DNA from: Methylococcaceae bacterium
GTDB taxonomy: Bacteria; Pseudomonadota; Gammaproteobacteria; Methylococcales; Methylomonadaceae
Assembly (NCBI GenBank): GCA_947506075.1
Contig: CANNNN010000089.1
Coordinates: 1 to 8,965 of the forward strand
DNA length: 8,965 nucleotides
Direction: 5' to 3'
Both the position numbers and the translations under genes were made by a program. This document shows positions 1 to 6,682 of this stretch, piece by piece; positions within the stretch are counted from its first letter, which is position 1; each line of letters opens with the position of its first letter. A model generated the notes under the pieces. That model saw only the letters and a list, made by a program, of their open reading frames with translations, was not told the DNA's origin and did no database searches.

Positions 1-1073
1 AGTTGAAAACCCAGTTCCCGAAAGTAGACACGGGCATTGGAAACGGCGGCGGCTTCTTCGTGTTCGTCACAGAACAAGACGACACCAAAATAACTCCGGA
101 TAGGGCGGTCACCATCTCCGTAGGCATCAAACAGGATGTCAAAATTATGTTTGCGTTGCACCAGTGCCGGCAGGAAGCGGGCAATGGGGGTATTCACCTG
201 ATTGGTAATAAACTGCCTGACATTGTCCTGGCGGGCCCGGGTTGCTTCAGCATCCGGATAATGCAGGGTCAAGGAAATTAATGCATTTTGACGGATACCT
301 CGTGAGCCAGACAGGAGATCGCCCAGATAACTTTTGGCGCTGCCAAAATAAAAATGTTCGGGCGTGCGTTTGGCCGACAGCGTTTTGACACGTTTTTTAC
401 CCAACCAAACACCTTTTTCGTCGGTTTCCAGGGCGTTGTTAAAATCCAGTAATTGTTCGCGCAGTAATTGTCCCGGATCGCACTCGGGAACTACCCGGTC
501 TTTCCAACCGGCATCCGGTCCCCAATTCAGAAGGGTATTAAGCAGACGTACGTAGAGATTGGCGTTCAGTACTTCGGGATATAAGCCAATGGTGGCCAGG
601 GATTGTTGGGTTGTCATCTGCAACTCGATGGCTCTTAACCACTCGCTGTCACTGGGTCGTGGATTGCTTATCGGTAATTTAACGGTAACCATTAAATGGC
701 TGCGACGAAGTCGGGCCCCTGAAATGCTTTCAGGCGCTTTCGTGGTGGCCTGGCGCAAAAAGTCGATACTGGCCTGGGTCATCGTTTTATAGGTCGCTTT
801 TTGTTGTTTTAGGCGACGGGTTTGCATGAGGGCGAGCGTGGCTTCTATATCCGGTGACATCCACAAACTTACTTGCAATAGCGTTTCGGTCGGCCAATCC
901 TGATTGAGCAAGACATTGACCCGTGCAGAAACACTGGCTTCAGCGCCGGTCAGTGGCCGACAAAGAAAGCCAAAACCCAAGCTGGCATCGGCCAGCAGAA
1001 ACACATGATGGTCAGCCTCATAGGCCAGCGCAGAAAACAGGGTGTCGGCAGTATGGATACGATTATGTTTCAT
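1..1073 (-). CDS. traC: TraC, type IV secretion assembly ATPase (VirB4 family), N-terminal part, cut by window edge
   Basis: TraC is the cytoplasmic, membrane-associated ATPase that powers pilus assembly in F-type conjugation systems. The frame stays open from the ATG at 1073 to the window edge, giving 357 complete codons with no stop. The start is well supported: AGGAG lies five bases upstream, and the ATG overlaps the TGA of orf86 by four bases. The visible part is the N-terminal, non-catalytic region of the F-type TraC family. It opens with MKHNRIHTADTLFSALAYE, followed by repeated short segments such as FLLADASLGFGFLCRPLTG and SYFGVVLF typical of this domain. The Walker A and B motifs would lie in the missing C-terminal half. 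The call rests on its place directly behind pilin and orf86, and on my recognition of the N-terminal domain. Confidence is good for the family; the length cannot be judged. Confidence 0.85.
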   Translation of the reverse strand, partial: MKHNRIHTADTLFSALAYEADHHVFLLADASLGFGFLCRPLTGAEASVSARVNVLLNQDWPTETLLQVSLWMSPDIEATLALMQTRRLKQQKATYKTMTQASIDFLRQATTKAPESISGARLRRSHLMVTVKLPISNPRPSDSEWLRAIELQMTTQQSLATIGLYPEVLNANLYVRLLNTLLNWGPDAGWKDRVVPECDPGQLLREQLLDFNNALETDEKGVWLGKKRVKTLSAKRTPEHFYFGSAKSYLGDLLSGSRGIRQNALISLTLHYPDAEATRARQDNVRQFITNQVNTPIARFLPALVQRKHNFDILFDAYGDGDRPIRSYFGVVLFCDEHEEAAAVSNARVYFRELGFQ

Positions 1074-1330
1074 GGGTACTCCTGTTCAGCCTGGCGCTGA
1101 GCTTGAGGCGAAGTTAACGATAATAATTGAATGGTATAGGGCAGGGAGCAGATACATTTGGCCCGTTGCTTACGAATCAATTCCCGGGCACGGGCCGGAT
1201 GACAAGGCTGAAGTAAACGGCCATTGTCTGCGACCACGTGGACGGTAGTTATGTTGGCAGTTAACTGACGTACTCGGCGGTTACCCGTCGACGTCTCGGT
1301 ACTGGCGATAAGTCCGGTGACTGGGTTCAT
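1070..1330 (-). CDS. Stand-alone PLMP/RRXRR-domain small protein inside the tra operon
   Basis: This 86-residue protein lies seven bases behind the pilin stop and overlaps the traC start by four bases (ATGA), so it is co-transcribed and probably co-translated with the pilus genes. An AGG-type ribosome site overlapping the pilin stop supports the ATG at 1330; the longer open frame starting at 1441 only shadows the pilin gene. Residues about 28-70 resemble the N-terminal PLMP/RRXRR domain of IscB and related proteins. There is a short strand (TTVHVVADNGR), then LLQPC in the PLMP position (39-43), an Arg-rich helix PARARELIRKQRAK (45-58) and the closing PYTIQL (64-69). No RuvC, HNH or bridge-helix part follows, because the frame ends 17 residues later. 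I see no signal peptide or membrane segment. The domain likeness is from memory of IscB sequences; its function here is unknown. Confidence 0.75.
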   Translation of the reverse strand: MNPVTGLIASTETSTGNRRVRQLTANITTVHVVADNGRLLQPCHPARARELIRKQRAKCICSLPYTIQLLSLTSPQAQRQAEQEYP

Positions 1331-1337
1331 GGCAGAC

Positions 1338-1637
1338 CTACAAGGTTGCGGTAACAATGTTGGTAATAATGGTCGGTGCTGCAAATAATCCGACACCACT
1401 GGCAATACCCAGAACAAAGCCCATAATGCTGCCCCGAACAACCCCGGCTACCAGGCCGACAATCACAAAGACAATAGCAATAATACGGCCGAGTAAGCCT
1501 TCGACCCAACCGGTTAGCAAGGTCCACACATTGTTAAATTCGGTACCTCCGGCACCCGCCAAAGCATCAGGTGCCAGCATGGCCAGCAGTAAAGAGACCA
1601 GGGTAACCAAGGCCCCGGTTCGATGTGACAATCTCAT
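1338..1637 (-). CDS. traA: TraA-like conjugative pilin precursor
   Basis: This encodes the precursor of the conjugative pilus subunit. From the ATG at 1637 the product has 99 residues. This start is chosen because AGAGG lies about nine bases upstream, whereas the upstream in-frame ATG at 1676 has a purine run only one base away. Residues 1-27 form a signal peptide ending in DALA, with likely cleavage after ALA at 25-27 to leave a mature pilin of about 72 residues, close to F pilin. The mature part has two hydrophobic stretches (about 50-68 and 71-89) separated by VVRGS, the hairpin arrangement of pilins parked in the inner membrane before assembly. It lies between traV and orf86/traC, as in SXT-like elements. 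No cysteine is present. Whether it is cyclised or acetylated cannot be seen. Confidence 0.82.
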   Translation of the reverse strand: MRLSHRTGALVTLVSLLLAMLAPDALAGAGGTEFNNVWTLLTGWVEGLLGRIIAIVFVIVGLVAGVVRGSIMGFVLGIASGVGLFAAPTIITNIVTATL

Positions 1638-1683
1638 AGTAAACAACCTCTTGGTAAATAAAAGACGGTTACCCATCCTGTCT

Positions 1684-1698
1684 CGGACCCATGGTCCG
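1684..1698 (-). promoter_or_regulatory. GC-rich hairpin in the pilin leader
   Basis: Perfect inverted repeat CGGACC-CAT-GGTCCG, six-base arms and a three-base loop, in the 129-base space between traV and the pilin gene. No T run follows on the minus strand, so it is not a simple intrinsic terminator. It may stabilise a processed pilin mRNA or be a protein site; its role is inferred only. Confidence 0.4.
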
Positions 1699-1753
1699 GC
1701 ACACCTTTAGCGGTTGCCCGTTGCTGCTCGACTTTCTAGTGTCAGAAAACCGG

Positions 1754-1770
1754 TAAAACCTTAGGTTTAC
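1754..1770 (-). terminator. Weak stem-loop at the end of traV
   Basis: On the minus strand the traV stop codon sits within GTAAACC-TAA-GGTTTTAC, an imperfect hairpin with one bulged T. The core AAACC-TTA-GGTTT is at 1756-1768 on the plus strand. Only a broken T-rich stretch follows, so it would be a partial attenuator at best. It could reduce read-through from traV into the pilin gene, or simply be chance. Confidence 0.2.
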
Positions 1771-2279
1771 AAGCCCCCGTGAGGTAGCTTGTGAGCGTCG
1801 CCTTCAACCGGTTCGCGTTCCATTGGTTTTTCCGGTAGCCGCTGTTCAACTTGTAAAGGCACCAATGACGGACTGAGTGTCGGTGCGCTTTTACCGATCA
1901 TCCAGCGCCGAGGTTCTACTTCGGTGTAGACATAGTTGGACACCATCAGGTCACCATCACTGTCTTCCCAAGGGGCAATCCAGATACGCATGACTTGGGC
2001 CGGCGTGCGGATGGGGGTTGGATCATCTATTTTAGGCGTCGGCAGTACTTTAGGTGGTGGCAGGCCGGATGCTTGTTTGATAGACTGATTGACCGGTGTA
2101 GTGTTGTGAATATTAATCGGATCAGGCAAGGCTTTGTTTGTTAGCTGATAAGCATCGGTTGTTGATAAACATTTGGGGTCGTCAGGCATACCTTTACAGC
2201 CATAGGGAGTGGCACAACCGCTCAGTAGAACTGCCGTCAGTCCCACGCCTGTCAGTAAAGTGCTAGGTAGTAAGATCAT
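1767..2279 (-). CDS. traV: TraV, outer-membrane lipoprotein of the conjugation core complex
   Basis: TraV is the VirB7-like lipoprotein that anchors the TraK-TraB core complex in the outer membrane. The 170-residue product begins with a lipoprotein signal ending in the lipobox LLSGC, so Cys22 would be lipidated. It is followed by the short TraV motif with two further cysteines, C28 and C37, in YGCKGMPDDPKCLS. The rest is low in hydrophobic segments and rich in proline. It contains a recognisable stretch around RIWIAPWEDSDGDL seen in TraV proteins of the SXT/IncA/C type. The start is supported by GGAG eight bases upstream and by a four-base ATGA overlap with dsbC. The spare cysteines fit with the disulfide isomerase encoded just before it. 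Family assignment is firm from lipobox, motif and position. Confidence 0.88.
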   Translation of the reverse strand: MILLPSTLLTGVGLTAVLLSGCATPYGCKGMPDDPKCLSTTDAYQLTNKALPDPINIHNTTPVNQSIKQASGLPPPKVLPTPKIDDPTPIRTPAQVMRIWIAPWEDSDGDLMVSNYVYTEVEPRRWMIGKSAPTLSPSLVPLQVEQRLPEKPMEREPVEGDAHKLPHGGL

Positions 2280-3088
2280 GGTTTTGTCTCCGTTTTATTG
2301 GTGGTTGCTGGCGTCGACGCTGCAGGTGGTTTGTTTTCCAGCCAGTCGGCCAGTGATGCCGGTGAACCACTGTGAGTACGGCCATCAGAGGCAATCAAAT
2401 AGGGTACGCCGGGCAGGGCGAATAGTTTGGCAGTGACAACGGCTTTTTGTAGCGGCTCTTTGTTGCACTGAGTAGGGTTTTCTACAGGCAATCCGGCAAA
2501 GTCTTGGTTTAATAAACGCGTACGAACCTTCTCCTGGCTGTTTTTATCTCCCGATGATAATTGACAGGCCAATTGCACGACGATGGCTTGCGATTCCTGA
2601 CCCAAGACGGGGATCATGACTAATTTGAACGTGTATTTATCCTGTAATTTTTGGATATCTTTCATGATTTTTCCGCAATAGGGACAACGTGGATCAATGA
2701 ATATGACGACATTGTCCTTGCCGTGCCCGACGACGACCGGGCCTAGATCATCGATCTTAAGTTTCATTCGGGTCAGATCAATGCGGTTAGCAATGCGATC
2801 AATATCGGCAAGTGCCTTAATTTCTTGTTGAGTCCAGACATCCAATAATTTTCCGCCATAAAATGCAAAGCGACCATTGTTGGACATAAAGACCACCTGA
2901 TCACCGGTTTTGATCATTTTAAGTCCGTTAATCGGCAAGTCTTTCATACCGTCAATGTTGACCGATAGTAATCCGGCGGTAATGTCGGATAGTTTTGGTT
3001 GAGGGGAGGCTTCAGATAACACGGTCGTGCTTGTCAACAACAGCGGCACAATAAAAAGCCGTTCGAGTCTGTCAATAAATCGAGTCAT
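2276..3088 (-). CDS. dsbC: DsbC-like periplasmic thiol:disulfide isomerase of the tra operon
   Basis: This is a thioredoxin-fold disulfide isomerase that probably folds cysteine-containing envelope proteins of the transfer apparatus. Two ATGs lie six bases apart, at 3094 and 3088. The AAGGA box is two bases from the first and eight from the second, so 3088 (270 residues) is preferred; the first would give 272. In the 272-residue numbering there is an N-terminal signal sequence (about 1-28) and a small DsbC-type dimerisation region (about 35-90). The thioredoxin domain follows, with active site CPYC at 137-140 in IDPRCPYCGKIMKDI and the cis-proline loop GVP at 229-231. Two extra cysteines, C177 and C210, may form a structural disulfide. 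A proline/threonine-rich tail ends the protein. It overlaps traV by four bases. In F the comparable isomerase, TrbB, is encoded elsewhere. Confidence 0.9.
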   Translation of the reverse strand: MTRFIDRLERLFIVPLLLTSTTVLSEASPQPKLSDITAGLLSVNIDGMKDLPINGLKMIKTGDQVVFMSNNGRFAFYGGKLLDVWTQQEIKALADIDRIANRIDLTRMKLKIDDLGPVVVGHGKDNVVIFIDPRCPYCGKIMKDIQKLQDKYTFKLVMIPVLGQESQAIVVQLACQLSSGDKNSQEKVRTRLLNQDFAGLPVENPTQCNKEPLQKAVVTAKLFALPGVPYLIASDGRTHSGSPASLADWLENKPPAASTPATTNKTETKP

Positions 3089-3165
3089 GGTCATTATCCT
3101 TTTGTTTGCAGTTAGAAAATTAACAAGGTGTTTATTATTCCGGGTGGCCGAAGCTGTTTATGCGG

Positions 3166-4512
3166 TCAGGCGGGTGTTTTTAATTTAAGTGCCGTGCCTT
3201 TTTGCACGATAAAATTAACCTGTCGCGTCGCATCGACTTCTATGACCGGGTATATCTCTTCAGCCATATCCATATAAAAGTGCGAGAGCCGTTCCATAGC
3301 GTAACCGGCACCTTTTAGCGCCCCTCCTTCCATGGATTGGGGTGAAAAGGCACTTTGAAACGGGGTGGTGCTCGAAAGACTGCCCATGCCGCCGGTCATC
3401 AACATTGGAATCTGGTTGCGGCCAAAAGCATCGGAAAAGCCGCGCAGAAAACCGGCCATCATGGCTTGGGCAAGCAGCGCACCCTGTTTTGAAACGACTC
3501 GGCCACGAATGCCGTTCTTGCCGTCTTCGCCGGTGGCATAAGCATTCATGGGTACTTCAATGACACCACCGTCCTGGCGCACACAGGAAAACGTCTCACC
3601 CCGAAAATAAGCACGTTCCGCGCTCAAATCGCCAAAGCCCGAGGCCAGCAGAAAACATTCGCGGACGTCTGCATGAAAACGGTTAGGCAGAATGGCTTCT
3701 TTTTTAATGCGAAATAGTACTGGCATGGGCTCTTTTTTGGCTTTTTTACCCGTTGGTGCATCAAGGCCATTTAATAAAACACCGGTTAAAATACTGCCGG
3801 CGGGAATGAATACGTCACTGTGTTTGCCTGCATGTTCGGCCGAATATTTGCTGGCTTGTTCAGAGGCAGTCGCTTTCTCATCTTTGATCACGCGTATTTG
3901 TAAGCTTGCCTGTCCTGCTTGACCTTGGGTAGAACGTCCGCCTGAAATTCCGGTATTAGCGATGTTTGGACTGGCTAGGGTCGCTTGTTCAAAGACACTA
4001 CTTAAGTCATTGGCAGCAGGCGTTGCGCGAGGAAGTCTTGCGTCGCGTTCGACAGGATTAGCAGGAGCAGAGGTTGGCAGTCCTGGGAGTGTTGATGATT
4101 CTGACAGTTGGGGCTTGTTCTTGAGGTTTTCCACTTCACCGGATACGGCTTTCAATTTGGCCTCATAGATTTCGCGCTCTGATGACGTCCATTGTTTAAA
4201 ACGTTGTTCGCCGGATTGTTGTTCGCGAATTTGTTGTTCTTCCAGTGCCACCAGGCGTCTGCTTTGATCTTCGTTCTTTTGTAATAATTCCCGTAATTGC
4301 GACGCAATGCCGTCGATACCCAAGGAGCGCGGGTCACTGTCAGTAAGAATATGCTGGATGGTGGCTTGTTTAGCGGATGGTTTGGCTACGTCTGGCGAGA
4401 TCCACGCCAGCGCAACAATAGCAACAGTTAGCAACGCACCGATAGTTCCGACCACTAGGTTACGTTTGGCGGTAGGACTGAGTGATGCCCACCGAGCGTC
4501 AAGTGTTTTCAT
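3166..4512 (-). CDS. traB: TraB, VirB10-like envelope-spanning core protein
   Basis: TraB spans the inner membrane, periplasm and outer-membrane complex and transmits energy through the conjugation channel. The ATG at 4512 is chosen over an in-frame TTG at 4515: it gives TGATG coupling with traK and a nine-base gap to AGGAG. The 448-residue product has a short cytoplasmic tail and one membrane segment (about 18-38). A charged Gln/Glu-rich coiled coil follows (about 70-132), then a Pro/Ala/Ser-rich linker (about 135-200). The C-terminal VirB10/TrbI beta-barrel domain runs from about 235, starting FIPAGSILTGVLLNGLDAPTG, and the hydrophobic glycine-rich antenna region lies near 345-405. Length and domain order are normal for the TraB family. 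Two cysteines, C286 and C310, fall in the barrel and could form a disulfide. Confidence 0.93.
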   Translation of the reverse strand: MKTLDARWASLSPTAKRNLVVGTIGALLTVAIVALAWISPDVAKPSAKQATIQHILTDSDPRSLGIDGIASQLRELLQKNEDQSRRLVALEEQQIREQQSGEQRFKQWTSSEREIYEAKLKAVSGEVENLKNKPQLSESSTLPGLPTSAPANPVERDARLPRATPAANDLSSVFEQATLASPNIANTGISGGRSTQGQAGQASLQIRVIKDEKATASEQASKYSAEHAGKHSDVFIPAGSILTGVLLNGLDAPTGKKAKKEPMPVLFRIKKEAILPNRFHADVRECFLLASGFGDLSAERAYFRGETFSCVRQDGGVIEVPMNAYATGEDGKNGIRGRVVSKQGALLAQAMMAGFLRGFSDAFGRNQIPMLMTGGMGSLSSTTPFQSAFSPQSMEGGALKGAGYAMERLSHFYMDMAEEIYPVIEVDATRQVNFIVQKGTALKLKTPA

Positions 4513-5480
4513 CAAGGGGTGCTCCTGTCCAATAATGAAGGCCTCAGTGTTGTGAAGGTGTCCGGTGTATGTCTGCGTGCGACGTAGACTTCAGTTGCTT
4601 CACCGGGGCCCAAAACGACTTTGGGCCAGGCGGTTACGGCCAACACTTCATCTTGGTTGTTGACACAGGATCGTTCGTTAAACTCAATCGTGCCAGGTCC
4701 GGTATTACGGGCAACACCGATTAAAATCAGCATGTCGGTACCTTCCAATAGTTGACCGGTACGTATTTGTATCCGGTCCTGCTGGCAGTGCATGGTTTCA
4801 TCTAAACCTGGTTCCCGTAATGAAAAGCCGGCAGGGGTTTTTTGCAGGCCCAATTCGCGAAACAGCTTTTTTAACGTAGTGATGTAATCTTGCTCCCTAT
4901 CAAGGGGTTTACCGGTCGTGTTTGCTTGCTGTTGCAGTTTGTTGAGTACTTGATAGGTATTTTTATCCAGACTGAGATGAATTTCCCGGGCGGGTATCCG
5001 TTTGGGAATAAGGGTTAAGGACAGTGCAATGTCTTGGTTATCGCCCGCGGTGATATACAAAGTGACCGGTGTTTCGTCAGTGGTGGCAACATAAACGATT
5101 TTACCTTTGGTGCTGGTAGTTGCTTGACTGGTGGTGGTGACGACCGGATTGTCAAATGGAGTCACCAGACGGTTTAAATGCCCGACGGCAATCGGAATCA
5201 GTGCGTTGATACCCGGTGTGATTTGAATCTGTTGGGGGGTAACCGATTTAGACTGGATGTTGGCGGATGATAAAATACTGGCATCGACGGGCGGTAGTTC
5301 GACTGGTTGATTGAGCGGTATCGCTTCCGGGTTTGATGGTTCAGGTAATGTCAGTGTTTCCACGTTGTTATTGGTGGCCACCGGTTTTGGCATGGTTGAA
5401 GTCATTGGCGCAGCAGTTACTGACAAGGCAGAACTACTGATGAGCAGCATTATGGCAAGGACAGGTCGGGTCGTATTCAT
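4512..5480 (-). CDS. traK: TraK, secretin-like outer-membrane core protein
   Basis: TraK is the VirB9-like periplasmic protein that, with TraV and TraB, forms the outer-membrane core of the F-type channel. The 322-residue product starts with a classical signal peptide (about 1-24, ending TAA/AP). GGAGG nine bases upstream supports the start, and the ATG overlaps the traE stop by four bases. A proline-rich, low-complexity stretch (about 25-90) precedes the folded part. That part opens with the TraK-like segment ALIPIAVGHLNRLVTPFDNP (about 93-112), followed by strand-rich sequence through residue 300. Two cysteines, one in MHCQQDRIQI and one in RSCVNN, are candidate disulfide partners. It is longer than F TraK, which I recall as about 240 residues; the long N-terminal linker accounts for much of the difference. 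Confidence 0.87.
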   Translation of the reverse strand: MNTTRPVLAIMLLISSSALSVTAAPMTSTMPKPVATNNNVETLTLPEPSNPEAIPLNQPVELPPVDASILSSANIQSKSVTPQQIQITPGINALIPIAVGHLNRLVTPFDNPVVTTTSQATTSTKGKIVYVATTDETPVTLYITAGDNQDIALSLTLIPKRIPAREIHLSLDKNTYQVLNKLQQQANTTGKPLDREQDYITTLKKLFRELGLQKTPAGFSLREPGLDETMHCQQDRIQIRTGQLLEGTDMLILIGVARNTGPGTIEFNERSCVNNQDEVLAVTAWPKVVLGPGEATEVYVARRHTPDTFTTLRPSLLDRSTP

Positions 5481-6088
5481 GAGTTGGATCCTCCGGTTTG
5501 CAAGGGTTGTGCTTTCAGGCGCTCCTGTGTTCTGGGCGCCTCGGGGTAAACATCGACATACTCCAAACGTGGACGGTAGTTTTTAATGGTGATAATAAAT
5601 TCATAGGTACGGGGCTTGATGTCGGGTTTGGAACTGGGGCCCTGGCTTTTGAGTTCGCCACTGACAAAGACTTTATTAGTCTCGGTCTCATAATCGACAT
5701 GCCGTGGCGTAAAACTGATGGCAACCCGGTCCATTTTGATGGCCTTGATCTGTTCGGTCATGGCATCCAGTACGGAGCGATATATCTCGGGCGCCAATAA
5801 TGGTTCGATGGCGGTTTTCAGGAAATCGGCATTTGCCGGGGTTGTGTTGCCCAACAGTTCTGCCAGAAACAGGCCCCAGGATTCCTTGAACTCGCTGGAT
5901 GCAGAAGATCGGGTGACTTCAACTTCTTTGCTTAAGGTGGGCGGAACTAAAATGATGCTGCGTTCCGTGCGCCAGGCAGCAAGCGAAGTGGTTATACAAA
6001 TCACCAATAAGCCGATAATAATTAGCCGGCTGAAGCGATTTTCGGCTTCGTGACCTTCCCAGGTGCGAAGAAACTCGGCGAGTCTCAT
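5477..6088 (-). CDS. traE: TraE, VirB8-like inner-membrane assembly protein
   Basis: TraE is the F-type equivalent of VirB8, an inner-membrane protein with a periplasmic domain that nucleates the secretion complex. The 203-residue product has a short charged cytoplasmic end (1-20) and one membrane segment (about 21-38, RLIIIGLLVICITTSLAAW). The periplasmic domain contains the family-like stretch ESWGLFLAELLGNTTPANA and the strand region KVFVSGEL. Its ATG at 6088 overlaps the traL stop by four bases; the Shine-Dalgarno is weak, so translational coupling to traL is likely. Length is slightly above F TraE (about 190). Family call is from domain layout, recognisable segments and operon position. 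Confidence 0.87.
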   Translation of the reverse strand: MRLAEFLRTWEGHEAENRFSRLIIIGLLVICITTSLAAWRTERSIILVPPTLSKEVEVTRSSASSEFKESWGLFLAELLGNTTPANADFLKTAIEPLLAPEIYRSVLDAMTEQIKAIKMDRVAISFTPRHVDYETETNKVFVSGELKSQGPSSKPDIKPRTYEFIITIKNYRPRLEYVDVYPEAPRTQERLKAQPLQTGGSNS

Positions 6089-6366
6089 GGGTAAAACCGC
6101 CGAATGAACGGATTGGGAATGGTGATGGCTTTACTGGGCAGAAAGCCCAACCAATATATGGCATGTAAGGTATAGCCATCAGGACGGTTGTCTCGAAAGC
6201 GACGGTACGCTTTGACGGCAATAACGCCAATTGCCAGTGCAGGCAGGAGATGATCTATCAGCATACCGGTGAGCATGCAGACCATGAAAGGTACAATTTC
6301 ATCAGCACTCCACAATAATATGTGAATTGGATCATCAATAGTTTTGGGGATGGCAACAGGTTCCAT
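6085..6366 (-). CDS. traL: TraL, small VirB3-like inner-membrane protein
   Basis: TraL is a small inner-membrane component needed for pilus assembly and is usually encoded directly before traE, as here. The chosen start is the ATG at 6366, giving 93 residues, because GGAG lies six bases upstream. A further in-frame TTG at 6378 overlaps that ribosome site and is unlikely. The protein has the TraL pattern: a polar N-terminus with IPKTIDDP, a hydrophobic hairpin region (about 21-52), a basic loop (KAYRRFRDNR), a YW pair, and a C-terminal IPNPFIRRF. Length matches F TraL (about 91). It is the first gene of the leftward operon, so the operon promoter should lie in the 316-base interval to its right. 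Confidence 0.87.
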   Translation of the reverse strand: MEPVAIPKTIDDPIHILLWSADEIVPFMVCMLTGMLIDHLLPALAIGVIAVKAYRRFRDNRPDGYTLHAIYWLGFLPSKAITIPNPFIRRFYP

Positions 6367-6475
6367 AAAGATCTCCAACTTGGATGATTAATATTTTCCT
6401 GCGATACTGGGGTGAGGAGGGTGCAATAAATCCCGTTTTTTAGGCTTATTTGTAGAAATTGAATAACCATTTCAT

Positions 6476-6489
6476 GCATCACTTGATGC
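6476..6489. repeat. Palindrome GCATC-N4-GATGC upstream of traL
   Basis: Five-base arms around ACTT, about 110 bases upstream of the traL start. The same arms with a three-base spacer recur at 7438-7450 in front of the ATPase gene, which suggests a shared operator. The arms are short, so chance cannot be excluded. Confidence 0.4.
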
Positions 6490-6589
6490 GTAATTAGTAA
6501 TAGTTGGAAACGCGCAATAGTTGCATCATTATCTTCAAAAGTTGATCATTTAGGCAGACTGGTTGCGGGCCATAAATAAAGGCGGTTTG

Positions 6590-6619
6590 TTGAATTTTTT
6601 TAGCTTGCCTCGGCATAAA
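6590..6619 (+). promoter_or_regulatory. Weak candidate promoter for the 193-residue gene
   Basis: TTGAAT (6590-6595) and CATAAA (6614-6619) match four of six sigma-70 consensus bases each, 18 bases apart. They lie about 64 bases before the gene and upstream of the 6635-6654 stem-loop. It is the best candidate I found, but it is weak. Confidence 0.22.
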
Positions 6620-6634
6620 CGCGGTAATGTGGTT

Positions 6635-6654
6635 ATTCGTCTTAAAGGACGAAT
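6635..6654 (+). promoter_or_regulatory. Stem-loop in the leader of the 193-residue gene
   Basis: Perfect inverted repeat ATTCGTC-TTAAAG-GACGAAT with seven-base arms and a six-base loop, ending 28 bases before the start codon. No T run follows, so it is not a typical terminator. It may be an operator or a leader RNA structure. Its arm sequence ATTCGTC recurs at 7370-7376 in another palindrome on the far side of the gene. Confidence 0.4.
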
Positions 6655-6675
6655 TAAGCGTGACACTGAGAAATA

Positions 6676-6682
6676 GGGAGGA
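6676..6682 (+). promoter_or_regulatory. Unusually close Shine-Dalgarno GGGAGGA
   Basis: A strong ribosome-binding sequence is only one base from the ATG at 6683, far tighter than the usual five to ten bases. An in-frame stop (TAG at 6674) prevents an upstream start. A non-canonical start a few codons later (ATT at 6692 or TTG at 6698) is possible. Confidence 0.5.

Larger units (their letters stand above)
6367..6682. promoter_or_regulatory. Divergent gene-free interval between traL and the 193-residue gene
   Basis: No convincing gene lies here; both possible short minus-strand frames look random. The interval separates two divergently transcribed genes, so it should contain both their promoters. 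It holds three copies of the hexamer TGATGC/GCATCA (at 6476, 6484 and 6523). It also holds the inverted repeats listed separately and a run of seven T at 6595-6601. I could not find a strong sigma-70 promoter for traL. An origin of transfer is possible in such a place but nothing I see proves it. Confidence 0.5.

Noticed and set aside
1070..1330. A complete IscB/IsrB-type nuclease or an IS200/IS605-type element
   Set aside because: No RuvC or HNH segments follow the PLMP-like domain, traC starts immediately afterwards, and no omega-RNA-like sequence or transposon ends are visible.
1338..1710. Alternative frames over the pilin, including a plus-strand frame of 117 residues and the minus-strand extension of orf86 to 1441
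   Set aside because: They are shadows of the pilin gene, whose signal peptide, hydrophobic segments and ribosome site decide the frame.
6367..6682. Origin of transfer (oriT)
   Set aside because: The inverted repeats and T run would allow it, but there is no nick-site motif I recognise and no relaxase or mobilisation gene next to it.
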